The notes: a model not told the origin generated them from the letters alone. A stretch of DNA of 64,000 nt from Dactylosporangium sp040605635 (GCF_040605635.1 NZ_JBEXDG010000014.1:1-64000); one strand, 5' to 3'; positions 15,315-24,926 are shown, counted from the first letter of the stretch. Numbers and translations: made by a program.

Positions 15315-17639
15315 TTGTCCGACCGAAGCTTCGCCGCACCGCCGCGGCGCCCTCTCACGGCCGCCGCGGCCCTCGTCGTCCTCGCGCTGCTCGCGTTCCT
15401 CGGCATCGCCGACGTCCAGCCGCCGGCGCCCCGTCCCGCCTCGGCGCCCGCCGGCGACTTCTCCGCCGCCCGCGCGTTCACCCACGTCGAGCGGATCGGC
15501 CAGGAGGTCCACGTCACCGGCAGCCCCGCCGCCGACCGGGTCCGCGAGCACATCGTGACCAGCCTCACCGGCCTGGGACTGAAGCCCGAGGTCCAGGACA
15601 CCGTGGGGGTCAACGCGGGCAAGTTCGGCGACGGTGGCATGGCCCGCGTCCGCAACGTCGTCGCGGTGCTGCCCGGCTCCGCCTCCACCGGCCAGGTCGT
15701 CCTCATGGCGCACTACGACTCCGTCCAGGTCAGCTTCGGCGCCAACGACGACGGCGCCGGCACCAGCACCCTGCTGGAGGTCGCCCGCGCCCTCACGACC
15801 GGCGCCCCGCCGCGCAACGACGTCGTGTTCCTGTTCACCGACGCCGAGGAGGCCTGCCTGTGCGGCGCCGAGGCGTTCGTCAGCCTGCACCCGCTGGGCC
15901 AGAAGCCGTCCGTCGTGCTCAACTTCGAGGCCCGCGGCAGCAGCGGCCCCGCCGTCATGTTCCAGACCTCCGTCGGCAACGCGGACCTCATCGACGTCTA
16001 TGCCCGCACCCCGCACCCCGTCGGCACCAGCCTCGCCGTCGAGGTCTACCGGCTGCTGTCCAACGACACCGACTTCACGCCGTTCCTCGGGCAGTCCCGC
16101 TTCACCGGTCTCAACACGGCCTACATCGACGGCTCCAGCGTCTATCACAGCCCGTTCGACCGGCCGTCGACGATGAACAGGGCCAGCCTCCAGCACCACG
16201 GCGACAACGCCCTCGCCCTCACCCGCACCCTCGGCGGCGCCGACCTGCCGCCGCTGCTGCGCCCGGCCTCCGGCGACGCGGTCTACTTCCCGTTCGCCGG
16301 TCTGCTGGTGCGCTACCCGTCCGCGCTCACCTGGCCGATCGCCGCCCTCGCCCTGATCGCCGTCGCCGCGCTGGTGTTCCTGGCCCGCCGCCGCGGCCTG
16401 ACCTCGGTCCCGCGCAGCCTCGCCGGCCTCGGCCTCGCCCTCGTGCCGCTCGTCGCCGTCGCCGTCGCCGCACAGCTGCTCTGGACCCTGCTGGTCGCGC
16501 TGCGCCCCGGCTACGGTGAGCTGCTCGACCCGGCCCGCCCCACCTGGTTCCGCTTCGGCGTCGTCGCGCTCACCGCCGCCGTCCTGCTCGCCTGGTATGC
16601 CCTCACCCGCCGGCGGCTCGGCCCCGTCCCGCTCGCCACCGGCGCCCTGGGCCTGCTCGCCGTCCTCGGCCTGGTCTTCGCCGCCGCGATCCCCGGCGGC
16701 TCCTATCTCGTCGCCCTGCCCGCCCTGTCCGGCGCCCTGGCCGGCATCGCCGCGCTGTACGTGCCGCGCCCCTGGCTCGCGACCGCCGTCCTCACCGCCG
16801 GCGCCGGCGTCGCCGTGCTGATCCTCGCCCCGACCGTCGCCCTCTTCTTCCCCGCCCTGGGCCTGGCCACCGGCGCCGCCCCCGCGCTCTTCGCCGCGCT
16901 GCTCGGCCTCGCCGCCCTGCCCGCGTTCGAGCCCCTGTTCCGCCCCGCAGGCGCCGACCGGCACCGCGTCCTCGGCGCCGCCCCTGCCGTTGCCGCGCTC
17001 GTGGTCGCCCTGGTCTGCACCACCACCGGCATGGTCGCCGACCGCTTCGACCCAGGCCACCCGGAGCCCACCCACCTCATGTATGCCCTGGACCGCGACA
17101 CCGGCACCGCGTCATGGGTCAGCCTGGAGCGGTCGCCGGGCGCCTGGACCTCGCGCTATGTCCGCGACCACCGCTCCCTCGACGAGCTCTTCCCCGTCCT
17201 GCCCGCCGGCGACCTGTCCGTCGGTCCCGCCCAGGCCGCCCCGCTCCCGGCCCCCACCGCCACCGTCCTGTCCGACACCACCACCGGCGACCGCCGCACC
17301 GTCACGTTCCGCCTCGCCTCCCAGCGCCCGGTCCGCTTCATCTCCTTCTACGGCGAGGTCGGCTCCCACCGCGTCCAGCAGGCCACTGTCGCCGGCCGCC
17401 CCGCCGTGCCGTACCTCACCGACCAGAACCGCTTCGGCGTCGTCTTCCACGGCCCACCCACCGACGGCATCGAGGTCACGCTCGTCCTGCAGGGCCCGGG
17501 CCCCTTGAAGCTCCGCCTGGTCGACGGCAGCGACGGCCTGGACGCCCTGCCCGGCTTCACCCCCCGCCCCGCATCCGTCGGCATCTTCGGCAGCCACTCC
17601 AGCGAGCTCGCCGCCGTCGCCACCACAACCACCATCTGA
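15315..17639 (+). CDS. Membrane M28-family metallopeptidase
   Basis: A 774-residue protein. An N-terminal membrane anchor (about 13-32) is followed by an M28 aminopeptidase domain (about 45-330). Zinc-ligand motifs are MAHYDSVQ (His133), NDDGAGTSTLLE, TDAEEACLCGAE, NFEARGSSGP and VYHSPFDRPS. Eight or so transmembrane segments follow (about 335-610) and then a beta-rich extracytoplasmic C-terminal domain. The layout recalls ER/vacuolar membrane M28 peptidases and their bacterial relatives. TTG 15315 is chosen because AGGAGG lies 6 bp upstream and the anchor begins immediately. Substrate is unknown. Confidence 0.85.
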   Translation: MSDRSFAAPPRRPLTAAAALVVLALLAFLGIADVQPPAPRPASAPAGDFSAARAFTHVERIGQEVHVTGSPAADRVREHIVTSLTGLGLKPEVQDTVGVNAGKFGDGGMARVRNVVAVLPGSASTGQVVLMAHYDSVQVSFGANDDGAGTSTLLEVARALTTGAPPRNDVVFLFTDAEEACLCGAEAFVSLHPLGQKPSVVLNFEARGSSGPAVMFQTSVGNADLIDVYARTPHPVGTSLAVEVYRLLSNDTDFTPFLGQSRFTGLNTAYIDGSSVYHSPFDRPSTMNRASLQHHGDNALALTRTLGGADLPPLLRPASGDAVYFPFAGLLVRYPSALTWPIAALALIAVAALVFLARRRGLTSVPRSLAGLGLALVPLVAVAVAAQLLWTLLVALRPGYGELLDPARPTWFRFGVVALTAAVLLAWYALTRRRLGPVPLATGALGLLAVLGLVFAAAIPGGSYLVALPALSGALAGIAALYVPRPWLATAVLTAGAGVAVLILAPTVALFFPALGLATGAAPALFAALLGLAALPAFEPLFRPAGADRHRVLGAAPAVAALVVALVCTTTGMVADRFDPGHPEPTHLMYALDRDTGTASWVSLERSPGAWTSRYVRDHRSLDELFPVLPAGDLSVGPAQAAPLPAPTATVLSDTTTGDRRTVTFRLASQRPVRFISFYGEVGSHRVQQATVAGRPAVPYLTDQNRFGVVFHGPPTDGIEVTLVLQGPGPLKLRLVDGSDGLDALPGFTPRPASVGIFGSHSSELAAVATTTTI

Positions 17640-18743
17640 CCGCCCACCACCGCACAGCCGGCGACCGCGCCGGCACCCGGGCCTCCGCAACGAGCAGACA
17701 ACCGCGGCACGTGGGCCACGACAGCACGTGAGCCGCGGCAGGTGGGCCGAGACGGCACGAGGACCGACGCGAGAATCGGACAACCGCGACAGCACGGAGG
17801 AATCGGCGTAGAGCGGGCGGCGCGGCGGTGGGTAGGCCCGGGGCGGTGGTGGGTAGGGGCGGGTGGGTGTGCCGACGCGGTTGCTGGCTGTGCGGTGGCT
17901 CGCTCGTGTGCCGTCGCGGCTCCCTGCCTCGCTCGCCGTGCCGGCCGGACGCTCAAGCACCCCGGCTGAGACCCGCAGTTGGGCGATGCCGAAGCCTCGA
18001 TCCGCTCCCAGCCGGCCGCCCCGGCGACGGGCGACCCGGCGAGACACGGGAACACCCTGCCCAGCAAGTCCACCGCGTCGCGACCTGAAGTTCTCGGTGG
18101 CCAGATCATCGCGGCGCCGTTGGTTCCGGTCGCCGCGAGCCGTCAAGCTGCACCGCAGACACGTCGGCTCGCACCCCGCCCGCCTCACACCGACGTGTCG
18201 ACAGGAGATCGGGCCGCATCTCCCGCCGTCACAACCCGGTGGATTACTGGTGCCCACACCCCACCGATCCACCGCGTTGCGGTGCCGGTCCCGGCGGCGA
18301 CCCGTCGACTGCAACGGTGTTCGTTGCGGTTATGCGGTGCGGGCGGCCCAGCTGCGCTGTACGTGCGTCACCCGCACCCGTTGCGTGGCCGCCCGGCCCG
18401 GCCCGGCCTGTCCGCCTCGGCCGGCCGACGTGGCGACGGTTGGCCTGGCACAACCTGGTGGATAACTGGTGTCCGCACCCCACCGATCCACCGGGTTGCG
18501 GGGCCGGTCCCGGCGGCGAGTCGTCGAATGCAAACGGTGTTCGTTCCGATTGTGCGAGCTGCCCAGCTGTGCTGCAGGTGCGTCATCCGTGTCCGCAGCC
18601 GCTGTGTGGCCGCCAGGCCGGGCGGATCCACCGGCCCGGCGAATGTCCGCCCGCGCACGGTGTGGTCGATCCCTACCGCGGACCCCGGCAGTCACTCCCG
18701 GGAGAGCGCCGTGAGCAACCAGGCCGGTCGCCGGCCACGGACG
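17640..18743. other. 1.1-kb stretch without a convincing gene
   Basis: Long open frames run through on both strands, but their translations are Arg/Pro/Cys-rich, lack any domain text and have no good ribosome site. It holds a short tandem repeat at about 17701-17760 (CCGCGGCACGTGGGCCACGA and a variant) and a diverged 217-bp duplication (18230-18619). It looks like decayed or noncoding DNA. Confidence 0.55.
18230..18619. repeat. Diverged tandem duplication with a 217-bp period
   Basis: Copy 1 begins CACAACCCGGTGGATTACTG at 18230 and copy 2 begins CACAACCTGGTGGATAACTG at 18447. The first 70 bp are about 90 percent alike by eye; similarity then fades until about 18400 and 18619. Both contain CCCCACCGATCCACCG and GGTCCCGGCGGCGA. 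No terminal inverted repeat or gene remnant was recognised. Confidence 0.7.
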
Positions 18744-19085
18744 TCAACGCCCGTGGTCGGCCGTGGCGCGGTGCCGGGCGAGGATGGTGGACAGGGCGGC
18801 CTGGATCTCGCGGGCGGCGAGCTCGGCCCGGCGCAGGGATTCGAGGTCGGCGGCGTCGGCCGGGTAGAACGTCAGGCGGCCGTCGTCGTGCAGGGTCATC
18901 GGGACGTCGACGCGGTCGAGGATGGCGCCGAGCAGCTCCTGGCCGTGGCGGAGCAGGGCGGCCGACCTGCGCAGGGCGTCGGCGGTCGCGCGGCGCTCCT
19001 CGCGCAGGCGCACGGCGGCCTCCCGCATCGCCTTCCAGTCGCCATGGACCCGCCACACATCGTCGACCGTGACCGCCGCACTCAT
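18744..19085 (-). CDS. Small helical hypothetical protein
   Basis: A 113-residue mostly alpha-helical, charged protein: DDVWRVHGDWKAMREAAVRL with LREERRATADALRRSAALL, then a short strand pair (DVPMTLHDDGRLTFYPADA) and a final helix. It lacks a signal or membrane segment. I do not recognise the family. I chose ATG 19085; an upstream extension of the frame has no conserved text. It is divergent from the next unknown gene by 94 bp. Confidence 0.5.
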   Translation of the reverse strand: MSAAVTVDDVWRVHGDWKAMREAAVRLREERRATADALRRSAALLRHGQELLGAILDRVDVPMTLHDDGRLTFYPADAADLESLRRAELAAREIQAALSTILARHRATADHGR

Positions 19086-19179
19086 ACCTCCGAAGGTACG
19101 AGCCACCACACCCACCACGGAAGCAAGATCTTCTTCCTGTGGATAACCCTGGCCGGCGCTGGCGCGGTGGTCACCAGGC

Positions 19180-19803
19180 ATGATCTGGGGCGTGTACGAG
19201 CTCGACGTGATCGCCGACGACAGCCTCGGCCGCTTCGTCTCCCGCTGGTACGGCCTGCCCGACCGTCCCCGGAGCCCCCTCGACCTGCCCGCCATGCCGG
19301 AGCCCCTGGCGGAGTGGCACCGCGTCGCGGCCCGGTACTCGCTGCCGCTGAGCCGCGACCATGCGATGACCGCCCCCGCCGACCTCGACGGGTCCGGGTC
19401 TCCCGGCCTGGTCCGCTTCTGGTCCGGCACCGACGACTGGTACTCGTACGCGCCGGGCTCCTCCGACCCGCAGGTGATCGAGAACGACACGGTCGAGACG
19501 GGACTGCCGCTGTCGAGGTTCCTCGTGTACGCCGCGGTCTACGAGGCGACGTACACCCCGCTGCACGGTCTCGTCCGCATGTCACCCGCCCCGGACGAGC
19601 TCCGCCAGGTCAAGCTCCGCCTCCGCGAGCTCGACGACCCCCTGTGGCGCTGGCCGTCCCCGGAGACCCGCTACCACGGCGACGACGACCTCCTCGCCCA
19701 CCTGGGCCCGGACCGCGTCGTCATCGCCGCCCGCCACCGCGACGCCCTGGGCCGCTTCGACGGCCTGGGCCTGCCCTGGGACTGGGACACCCGCACCGTC
19801 TGA
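19180..19803 (+). CDS. Hypothetical protein, actinobacterial
   Basis: A 207-residue soluble protein starting MIWGVYELDVIADDSLGRFV. It is rich in Trp and Tyr (WYSYAPGSSDPQVIEND, WRWPSPETRYHGDDDLL) and ends LGLPWDWDTRTV. The middle DDWYSYAPG and PLSRFLVYAAVYEA text suggests a SUKH/SMI1-like or immunity-type fold, but I could not confirm this. No neighbouring toxin gene is present. Coding is supported by amino-acid composition and a clean ATG. Confidence 0.5.
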   Translation: MIWGVYELDVIADDSLGRFVSRWYGLPDRPRSPLDLPAMPEPLAEWHRVAARYSLPLSRDHAMTAPADLDGSGSPGLVRFWSGTDDWYSYAPGSSDPQVIENDTVETGLPLSRFLVYAAVYEATYTPLHGLVRMSPAPDELRQVKLRLRELDDPLWRWPSPETRYHGDDDLLAHLGPDRVVIAARHRDALGRFDGLGLPWDWDTRTV

Positions 19804-19875
19804 CCCGGACCCGGAGCGCAGGACCAGGACCGGGACCGGGACGTCCGCACCGCCCGGCCCGGGCGGGCGGCAGCG

Positions 19876-22437
19876 TCAGGGCACGTGGACGAGCATGGCG
19901 CAGACGTCCTCGTCGTCGGGCACGTTGAGGCTCTTGACGAGGTGGTTGATCACCGCGTCGAAGTCGCTCAGGTCGATGTGGTCCCCGGCCCGGCGGACCA
20001 GGTCCAGGCCGCCGCCGCGGCGCCGGTCGACCCGGGCCTGCCCGCCGGTGTACAGCAGGACGCGGTCGCCCGGGTCCAGGGTCACCGTCGTGTCGGAGTA
20101 GCGCATCTCGGTCACCTCGCCCAGCGGCAGGCCGAGGGGGCCGGAGAGCACGGTGCCCTGCCCGGCGGCGGTGTACCTGATGGGCGCCACCTGCCCCGCC
20201 GCGGCCCAGCGCAGCTCGCGGGTCGAGGGGGAGTAGCGGGCGACCATCAGGCAGGCGGTGTGCTCGACCTCCATCGCGCAGAGCATCCCGTTGACGGCGC
20301 TGAGGATGTCGCCGGGGGACATGTCAAGGGCGGCGTACGCGCGGACCGCGTAGCGCAGCCGGGCCGCCGTCGTCATCGAGGACAGGCCGCGGTCGTCGAC
20401 GTCGCCGAGGACGAGGATCGTGCCGCCGTCGGGCAGCGAGGTGGCGTCGAACCAGTCGCCGTCGACGGTGCCGACGCGCTCGGAGGAGCGGCAGTGGCCG
20501 CAGATCTCGACGCCCTCCATGTGGCCGAGCTCCGGGTCGGTGGGCAGGAGGGCCTTCTGCAGGGCCTGGGCGGCACGGCGCTCGTCGGCGACCCGGTGCC
20601 GCTGCGCGGCGAGGGCCTCCTCGGCGCGGCGCAGCCGGGCCTCGATCGCGCGCTCCTCGGTGACGTCCTGGACGGTGCCACGCACGGCGGTGACGTTGCC
20701 GGTGTCGTCGAAGAGGGGCTCGGCGGTGAGGCGGAGCCGGCGGCCGTTGACCCGGCCGGCGCCGCGGACCTCGGCGAGGAGGTGCTTGCCCTCCACGACG
20801 GTGCGCCGGACGGCGTCCTGGACGGCGAGGAGGTCGTCGGCGTGGACGCTGGCGGTGAGCTCGTCGACGGGGACCCGGGCGGCGTCGCGGCCGCCGTGGA
20901 AGAGCCGGATCAGCTCGGGGGAGCAGCGCGGCTCGGGGTCGCGCAGCTCCCAGCAGAACGAGCCGACACCGGCGATCCGCTCGGCCTGCAGGAGCTGGTC
21001 GTAGAGCAGGTCGGCCTCGGTCGCGATCCGCCACACGGCGAACACCCGGTCCCACAGCCGCACGGCGTGCACGGAGATGGTCTGCGTCGTCGGTACCCCG
21101 TCGGTGCGCGGATCGGCGCGCAGCCCTTCCAGGCGGCGGGGCTGGCCGTCCTGCAGCATCCGGGCGAACTCCGGCAGCAGGGTCGCGCTGCCCAGCGTCG
21201 GATACGCGGCGAGCAGCGTGGCCTCGTCCGGGTCGACGCGGGCGGTGGTGAGGACCTGTCTGGCCATGACGTTGGCGTACTCGACGCGGAAGTCGACGAG
21301 CTGCCCGTCGACGGTGACGGGGGACAGCAGCGCCGCCGGGTGGTGCAGCACGTCGACGACGGTCGGCAGCCACACCTGCGCCGGGGCGGCCTGCGCGCTC
21401 TCCTCGCCCTCGACGTGGAACCAGGCGCTGGCGATCTCGTCGCCGATGAGGGTGTCGACCTGCCGGGCGACGGGCTCCAGCAGCGCCGCGACATACCGGC
21501 GCAGCTCGTCGCTGTCGGGGAGGCCGTCGGCCCAGCTCATGATGATCGCGCCGAGGACCCGCTCGCCGGAGATCAGCGGCGAGGCGAGCACGGTGTCGCC
21601 GCTGAACGGCAGCTGGCCCATCACCGGGAACCGGCGGGTGACCTCATCGCCGCCGACGAGCCAGATCGTCTCGACGTCCTGGACGGCGACTACCAGCGGC
21701 AGCGCCGGGTCCGGGGGGATCCGCGACCAGCGGCTGCGGACCTCGCCCGCGATGCCGAACGCGCCGACGCCGCGCTGCGCGCCGTCCGGGTCGAGCAGCG
21801 TGATCATGATCGAGGTCGGCGGGGGCCACGCCGTCGGGGCGGTGCCGAGGACCTCGGCGATCTCGTCGTAGCCGCGGGCGGCCGCGATCCGGGCGCTGAG
21901 CAGCTGGTGCTGCGACTGCAGCGCCTCGACCTCGGGGCTACGGCTGGCCCGCCGGCGGGGCTTCTCGGCGGCCGGCGGCGGCGTGTCCGAGGCGGAGGAG
22001 GAGACCGGGGCCGTCCGGGTGCGGCTGCGCGCGACGTGCTGGCGCAGCTCGTCGTCGATGAGATTCACCACATCGGGTGCGTCCGGGTCGGGCGAGGTGG
22101 TGCCGACGATCGCGGCGGCGACCTCGATCAGCTTGATGTTGGTGCGCTGCGACAGCCGGACCAGCTGGTCGAACCCCTGGTCGGGGCTCACTCCGAGCCG
22201 CTCGACGAGCACGCCCTTGGCCTGCTCGATCACCGCCCGGTTGCGCATCGCGGTGCGGACGCCGGTGAGCTCGGCGCGCAGCTTCGCGACGAGCGCCGCG
22301 AGGGCCTCGGCCGGTTCGGCGCTGCCACCCTCGGCCGGCACCTGGCCCTGCGCAGCGGCCTGCCCAGACGCCTGTCCGGACGCCGACGCAGACGGTCCGG
22401 CGCCCGACCGACCAGTGCCCGACGGCTTGGCCACCAT
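19876..22437 (-). CDS. ANTAR-GAF-PAS-SpoIIE multidomain signalling protein
   Basis: An 853-residue cytosolic sensor. In order: an Ala/Ser/Gly-rich N-terminus, an ANTAR-like RNA-binding helix bundle (about 55-110, MRNRAVIEQAKGVLVERLGV), a GAF-like domain (about 165-340), a PAS region (about 370-470), a second PAS (about 480-600, GVGSFCWELRDPEPRCSPEL) and a PP2C/SpoIIE phosphatase domain (about 620-853). The phosphatase keeps GDWFDA and the distal DEDVCAML, but GDVDDRG is atypical and the usual YTDG is YTGG, so one metal-binding Asp may be missing. Family members dephosphorylate anti-anti-sigma factors. A SigB/SigF-type sigma gene lies 1.7 kb away, but no anti-sigma partner is in the window. 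Confidence 0.82.
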   Translation of the reverse strand: MVAKPSGTGRSGAGPSASASGQASGQAAAQGQVPAEGGSAEPAEALAALVAKLRAELTGVRTAMRNRAVIEQAKGVLVERLGVSPDQGFDQLVRLSQRTNIKLIEVAAAIVGTTSPDPDAPDVVNLIDDELRQHVARSRTRTAPVSSSASDTPPPAAEKPRRRASRSPEVEALQSQHQLLSARIAAARGYDEIAEVLGTAPTAWPPPTSIMITLLDPDGAQRGVGAFGIAGEVRSRWSRIPPDPALPLVVAVQDVETIWLVGGDEVTRRFPVMGQLPFSGDTVLASPLISGERVLGAIIMSWADGLPDSDELRRYVAALLEPVARQVDTLIGDEIASAWFHVEGEESAQAAPAQVWLPTVVDVLHHPAALLSPVTVDGQLVDFRVEYANVMARQVLTTARVDPDEATLLAAYPTLGSATLLPEFARMLQDGQPRRLEGLRADPRTDGVPTTQTISVHAVRLWDRVFAVWRIATEADLLYDQLLQAERIAGVGSFCWELRDPEPRCSPELIRLFHGGRDAARVPVDELTASVHADDLLAVQDAVRRTVVEGKHLLAEVRGAGRVNGRRLRLTAEPLFDDTGNVTAVRGTVQDVTEERAIEARLRRAEEALAAQRHRVADERRAAQALQKALLPTDPELGHMEGVEICGHCRSSERVGTVDGDWFDATSLPDGGTILVLGDVDDRGLSSMTTAARLRYAVRAYAALDMSPGDILSAVNGMLCAMEVEHTACLMVARYSPSTRELRWAAAGQVAPIRYTAAGQGTVLSGPLGLPLGEVTEMRYSDTTVTLDPGDRVLLYTGGQARVDRRRGGGLDLVRRAGDHIDLSDFDAVINHLVKSLNVPDDEDVCAMLVHVP

Positions 22438-22634
22438 GCCTCCACATCCTCGCCCGTGCTGCTGAACCCGGTCGTGAACCCGGAGCGGACCCCGGTGTCA
22501 CCCGAGCCGGTTGCGACTCGACCGTTGATGTTTACCACCAACCGGCCCGGGTAGGGGCGTTGGCAGGTCAGCGCAGTCGGCCAGGTGGAGGTGCGCACGG
22601 TGCAACAGGCATCTTCGTCGCGGGCGGGTGCGGG

Positions 22635-23882
22635 TTGAGGATCGCGATCGTGTCCGTGCACGCGAGCCCGCTGGCGCTCGGGGGCTCGGGCACAGGTGGC
22701 CAGCACACCCACGTCACCGCCCTCGCGGAGGCGCTCGGGCGGCGCGGGCACGACGTGCGGGTCTACACCCGCCGCGCCGCCGCGGCCCCCGACGACGTGG
22801 TCAGGACCGCCGGTTTCATCGTCGAGCAGGTGCCCACCGGACCCGCGGAGGACCTGCCCGCCGACGCCCTGCTGCCGCACGTCGGCGACTTCGGGCGGTG
22901 GCTCGCCGCGCACTGGCGCGACGACGCGGTCCGCCCGGACGTCATCCACGCCCACTTCTGGCTCAGCGGCCTCGCCGCCCTCACCGCCACCGCCGAGCAC
23001 CGGATCCCGGTGGTGCAGACGTACCACGGGCTCGGCACCGTCAAGCGGCGGCTGCTCAAGGACCGCGACACCAGCCCCGACGCGCGGGTCGGCCTGGAGC
23101 GCACCCTCGGCACGATGGCCGACCGCGTCGTCGCGCAGTGCGAGGACGAGGTCGGCGAGCTCGGCCGGATGGGGATCCGCCGCTCCGACACCGTGATCGT
23201 CCCGTCCGGCGTGGACGGTGAGCTGTTCGCGCCGAGCGGCTCCCGCGCCGACCACCTGCGCCCCGGCATGCGCCGCATCCTCAGCGTCGGGCCGCTCGTG
23301 CCCCGCAAGGGCTTCGCGGACCTCGTCGAGGCGCTGCGCCGCGTCCCGGGCGCGGAGCTCGTCGTCGTCGGCGGGCCCGCACCGGACCGGATCGACCGCG
23401 ACCCCGAGGCGCGCCGCCTGATGGAGCTCGCCGACCGGTTCGGGGTCGGTGACCGGGTCCGGCTCGTCGGCGCCGTCCCGCAGCAGGAGCTGCCCGGCTG
23501 GTACCGCTCCGCCGACGTCCTCGCGTGCGCCCCCTGGTACGAGCCGTTCGGCCTCACTCCGCTGGAAGCCATGTCGTGCGGGGTGCCGGTCGTCGCGTAC
23601 GAGGTCGGCGGCATCGGTGAGAGCGTCATCGACAACGTCACCGGGCTGCTCGTGCCGCCCCGGGACGTGCCGGCGATGGCGGGCGCGCTGCGCGGGCTGC
23701 TCGGCGACGAGGTGCGCCGGATGAGCTACGCCAGCGCCGCGATCGACCGGGTCCGCTCCCGGTACACCTGGGACCGCACCGCCACCGACGTCGAACGGGT
23801 CTACCGGGCGGTGACCGGCGCCGGCGACGTGGGCACCGACGCGGACGCCGACGACGAGGCGCTCACCGACGTCGCTTCGTGA
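22635..23882 (+). CDS. GT4 family glycosyltransferase
   Basis: A 415-residue GT-B glycosyltransferase of family 4. The first Rossmann half starts LRIAIVSVHASPLALGGSGT and holds DVIHAHFWLSG; the second half has ILSVGPLVPRKGFADLVEAL and the donor-binding EX7E motif EPFGLTPLEAMSCGVPVVA. It resembles MshA and other sugar-nucleotide transferases; donor and acceptor cannot be read. I chose TTG 22635 because the first beta strand begins there and upstream codons are low complexity. It is divergent from the SpoIIE-type gene. Confidence 0.85.
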   Translation: MRIAIVSVHASPLALGGSGTGGQHTHVTALAEALGRRGHDVRVYTRRAAAAPDDVVRTAGFIVEQVPTGPAEDLPADALLPHVGDFGRWLAAHWRDDAVRPDVIHAHFWLSGLAALTATAEHRIPVVQTYHGLGTVKRRLLKDRDTSPDARVGLERTLGTMADRVVAQCEDEVGELGRMGIRRSDTVIVPSGVDGELFAPSGSRADHLRPGMRRILSVGPLVPRKGFADLVEALRRVPGAELVVVGGPAPDRIDRDPEARRLMELADRFGVGDRVRLVGAVPQQELPGWYRSADVLACAPWYEPFGLTPLEAMSCGVPVVAYEVGGIGESVIDNVTGLLVPPRDVPAMAGALRGLLGDEVRRMSYASAAIDRVRSRYTWDRTATDVERVYRAVTGAGDVGTDADADDEALTDVAS

Positions 23883-24079
23883 CCTTGTCATCACAGAGCG
23901 CCAGGCGTACGTTGGTATGACCCGCAACATCAGCTGAACGGCTGATCGGCGCGATCGTCAAACAGTCGCGGTCGCCGGCGGCGGGCGTGCGCCGGGCGCT
24001 CGAGACCGAGGCGTCTGCTGGCGACATCCTCACGTGGCCCCGTGCCCCCACCCGTGGGCGGCGGCCATGGCAGCTGGCA

Positions 24080-24091
24080 GGGGGATCCCCC
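24080..24091 (+). promoter_or_regulatory. Palindrome embedding the sigma-factor ribosome site
   Basis: GGGGGATCCCCC (24080-24091) lies directly before the ATG at 24093. The G-run is the only Shine-Dalgarno-like stretch and can pair with the C-run beside the start, which could lower initiation or leave the start dependent on another contact. Confidence 0.45.
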
Positions 24092-24092
24092 G

Positions 24093-24926
24093 ATGACCGT
24101 CACCGTGCACCGTCCAGTCACCGCCGCATCCAGGTCCCGCACCCGCACCCGCACCCACACCGGTCACAAGGACGCCGACGCGGAAACGCGCGCGCTGCTC
24201 ACGCTCCTGTCGGAGCTGCCCGCCGGCGCCGGCCGCGACCGTGTCCGGGGCCGCCTCATCGAGCTGCACCTGCCGCTCGCCGAATACCTCGCCCGGCGCT
24301 TCCGCAACCGCGGCGAGCCCCTGGACGACCTGCACCAGGTCGCGAATGTCGGGCTCATCAAGTCCGTCGACGGGTTCGACCCGGACCGCGGCGCCGCGTT
24401 CACCAGCTACGCGATCCCGATGATCGTCGGCGAGCTGAAGCGCCACTTCCGGGACAAGGGCTGGGACGTGCGTGTCCCGCGCCGCCTGCAGGAGCTCCGC
24501 CTGGAGATCTCGAAGGTGTCCGGCGATCTCGCGCAGGAGCTCGGCCGCTCGCCGACCGTCGCGGACCTGGCGGCGAAGCTCGGCGTCGACGAGGAGGACG
24601 TCATCGAGGGCATCGAGTCCGGCCACGCCTACCGGGCGCTGTCCATCTACGCGCCCGCCGGCGGCGGCGACGAGTCCGGCGCCGAGTTCGCCGACCTCCT
24701 CGGCGGCACGGACCGCGACCTGGAGGCCGTCGACGACCGCGAGTCGCTGCGACCGCTGATCGCGCAGCTGCCGGAGCGCGAGCAGAGGATCATCGCGATG
24801 CGCTTCTTCGGCAACATGACGCAGACGCAGATCGCGGACCGGCTCGGCATCTCCCAGATGCACGTGTCCCGCCTGCTCGCCCACGCCCTGGCCCACCTGC
24901 GCGGCGCCCTCGTGACACCCCTGTAG
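24093..24926 (+). CDS. SigB/SigF/SigG-subfamily RNA polymerase sigma factor
   Basis: A 277-residue group 3 sigma factor. Region 2 is visible as LIELHLPLAEYLARRFRNRG, DDLHQVANVGLIKSVDGFDP and AFTSYAIPMIVGELKRHFRD; region 3 as LGRSPTVADLAAKLGVDEED; region 4 as REQRIIAMRFFGNMTQTQIA followed by DRLGISQMHVSRLLAHAL. An Arg/Thr-rich N-terminus (about 1-30) is non-conserved. ATG 24093 fits an N-terminus without low-complexity extension. Such factors control stress, development or motility and are usually held by anti-sigma factors; none is adjacent. The SpoIIE-type protein upstream might belong to its circuit (inference). Its 3' end is partly duplicated downstream. Confidence 0.92.
   Translation: MTVTVHRPVTAASRSRTRTRTHTGHKDADAETRALLTLLSELPAGAGRDRVRGRLIELHLPLAEYLARRFRNRGEPLDDLHQVANVGLIKSVDGFDPDRGAAFTSYAIPMIVGELKRHFRDKGWDVRVPRRLQELRLEISKVSGDLAQELGRSPTVADLAAKLGVDEEDVIEGIESGHAYRALSIYAPAGGGDESGAEFADLLGGTDRDLEAVDDRESLRPLIAQLPEREQRIIAMRFFGNMTQTQIADRLGISQMHVSRLLAHALAHLRGALVTPL

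Noticed and set aside
19138..19146. DnaA box TGTGGATAA suggesting a replication origin
   Set aside because: It is a single box, with no cluster and no dnaA/dnaN/recF genes. ParA at 61.4 kb is far away and also lacks parB.
17979..19928. 649-codon plus-strand frame spanning 18-20 kb
   Set aside because: It is out of frame with the better-supported genes at 18744-19085 and 19180-19803, and its text is repeats and Arg/Pro-rich filler.
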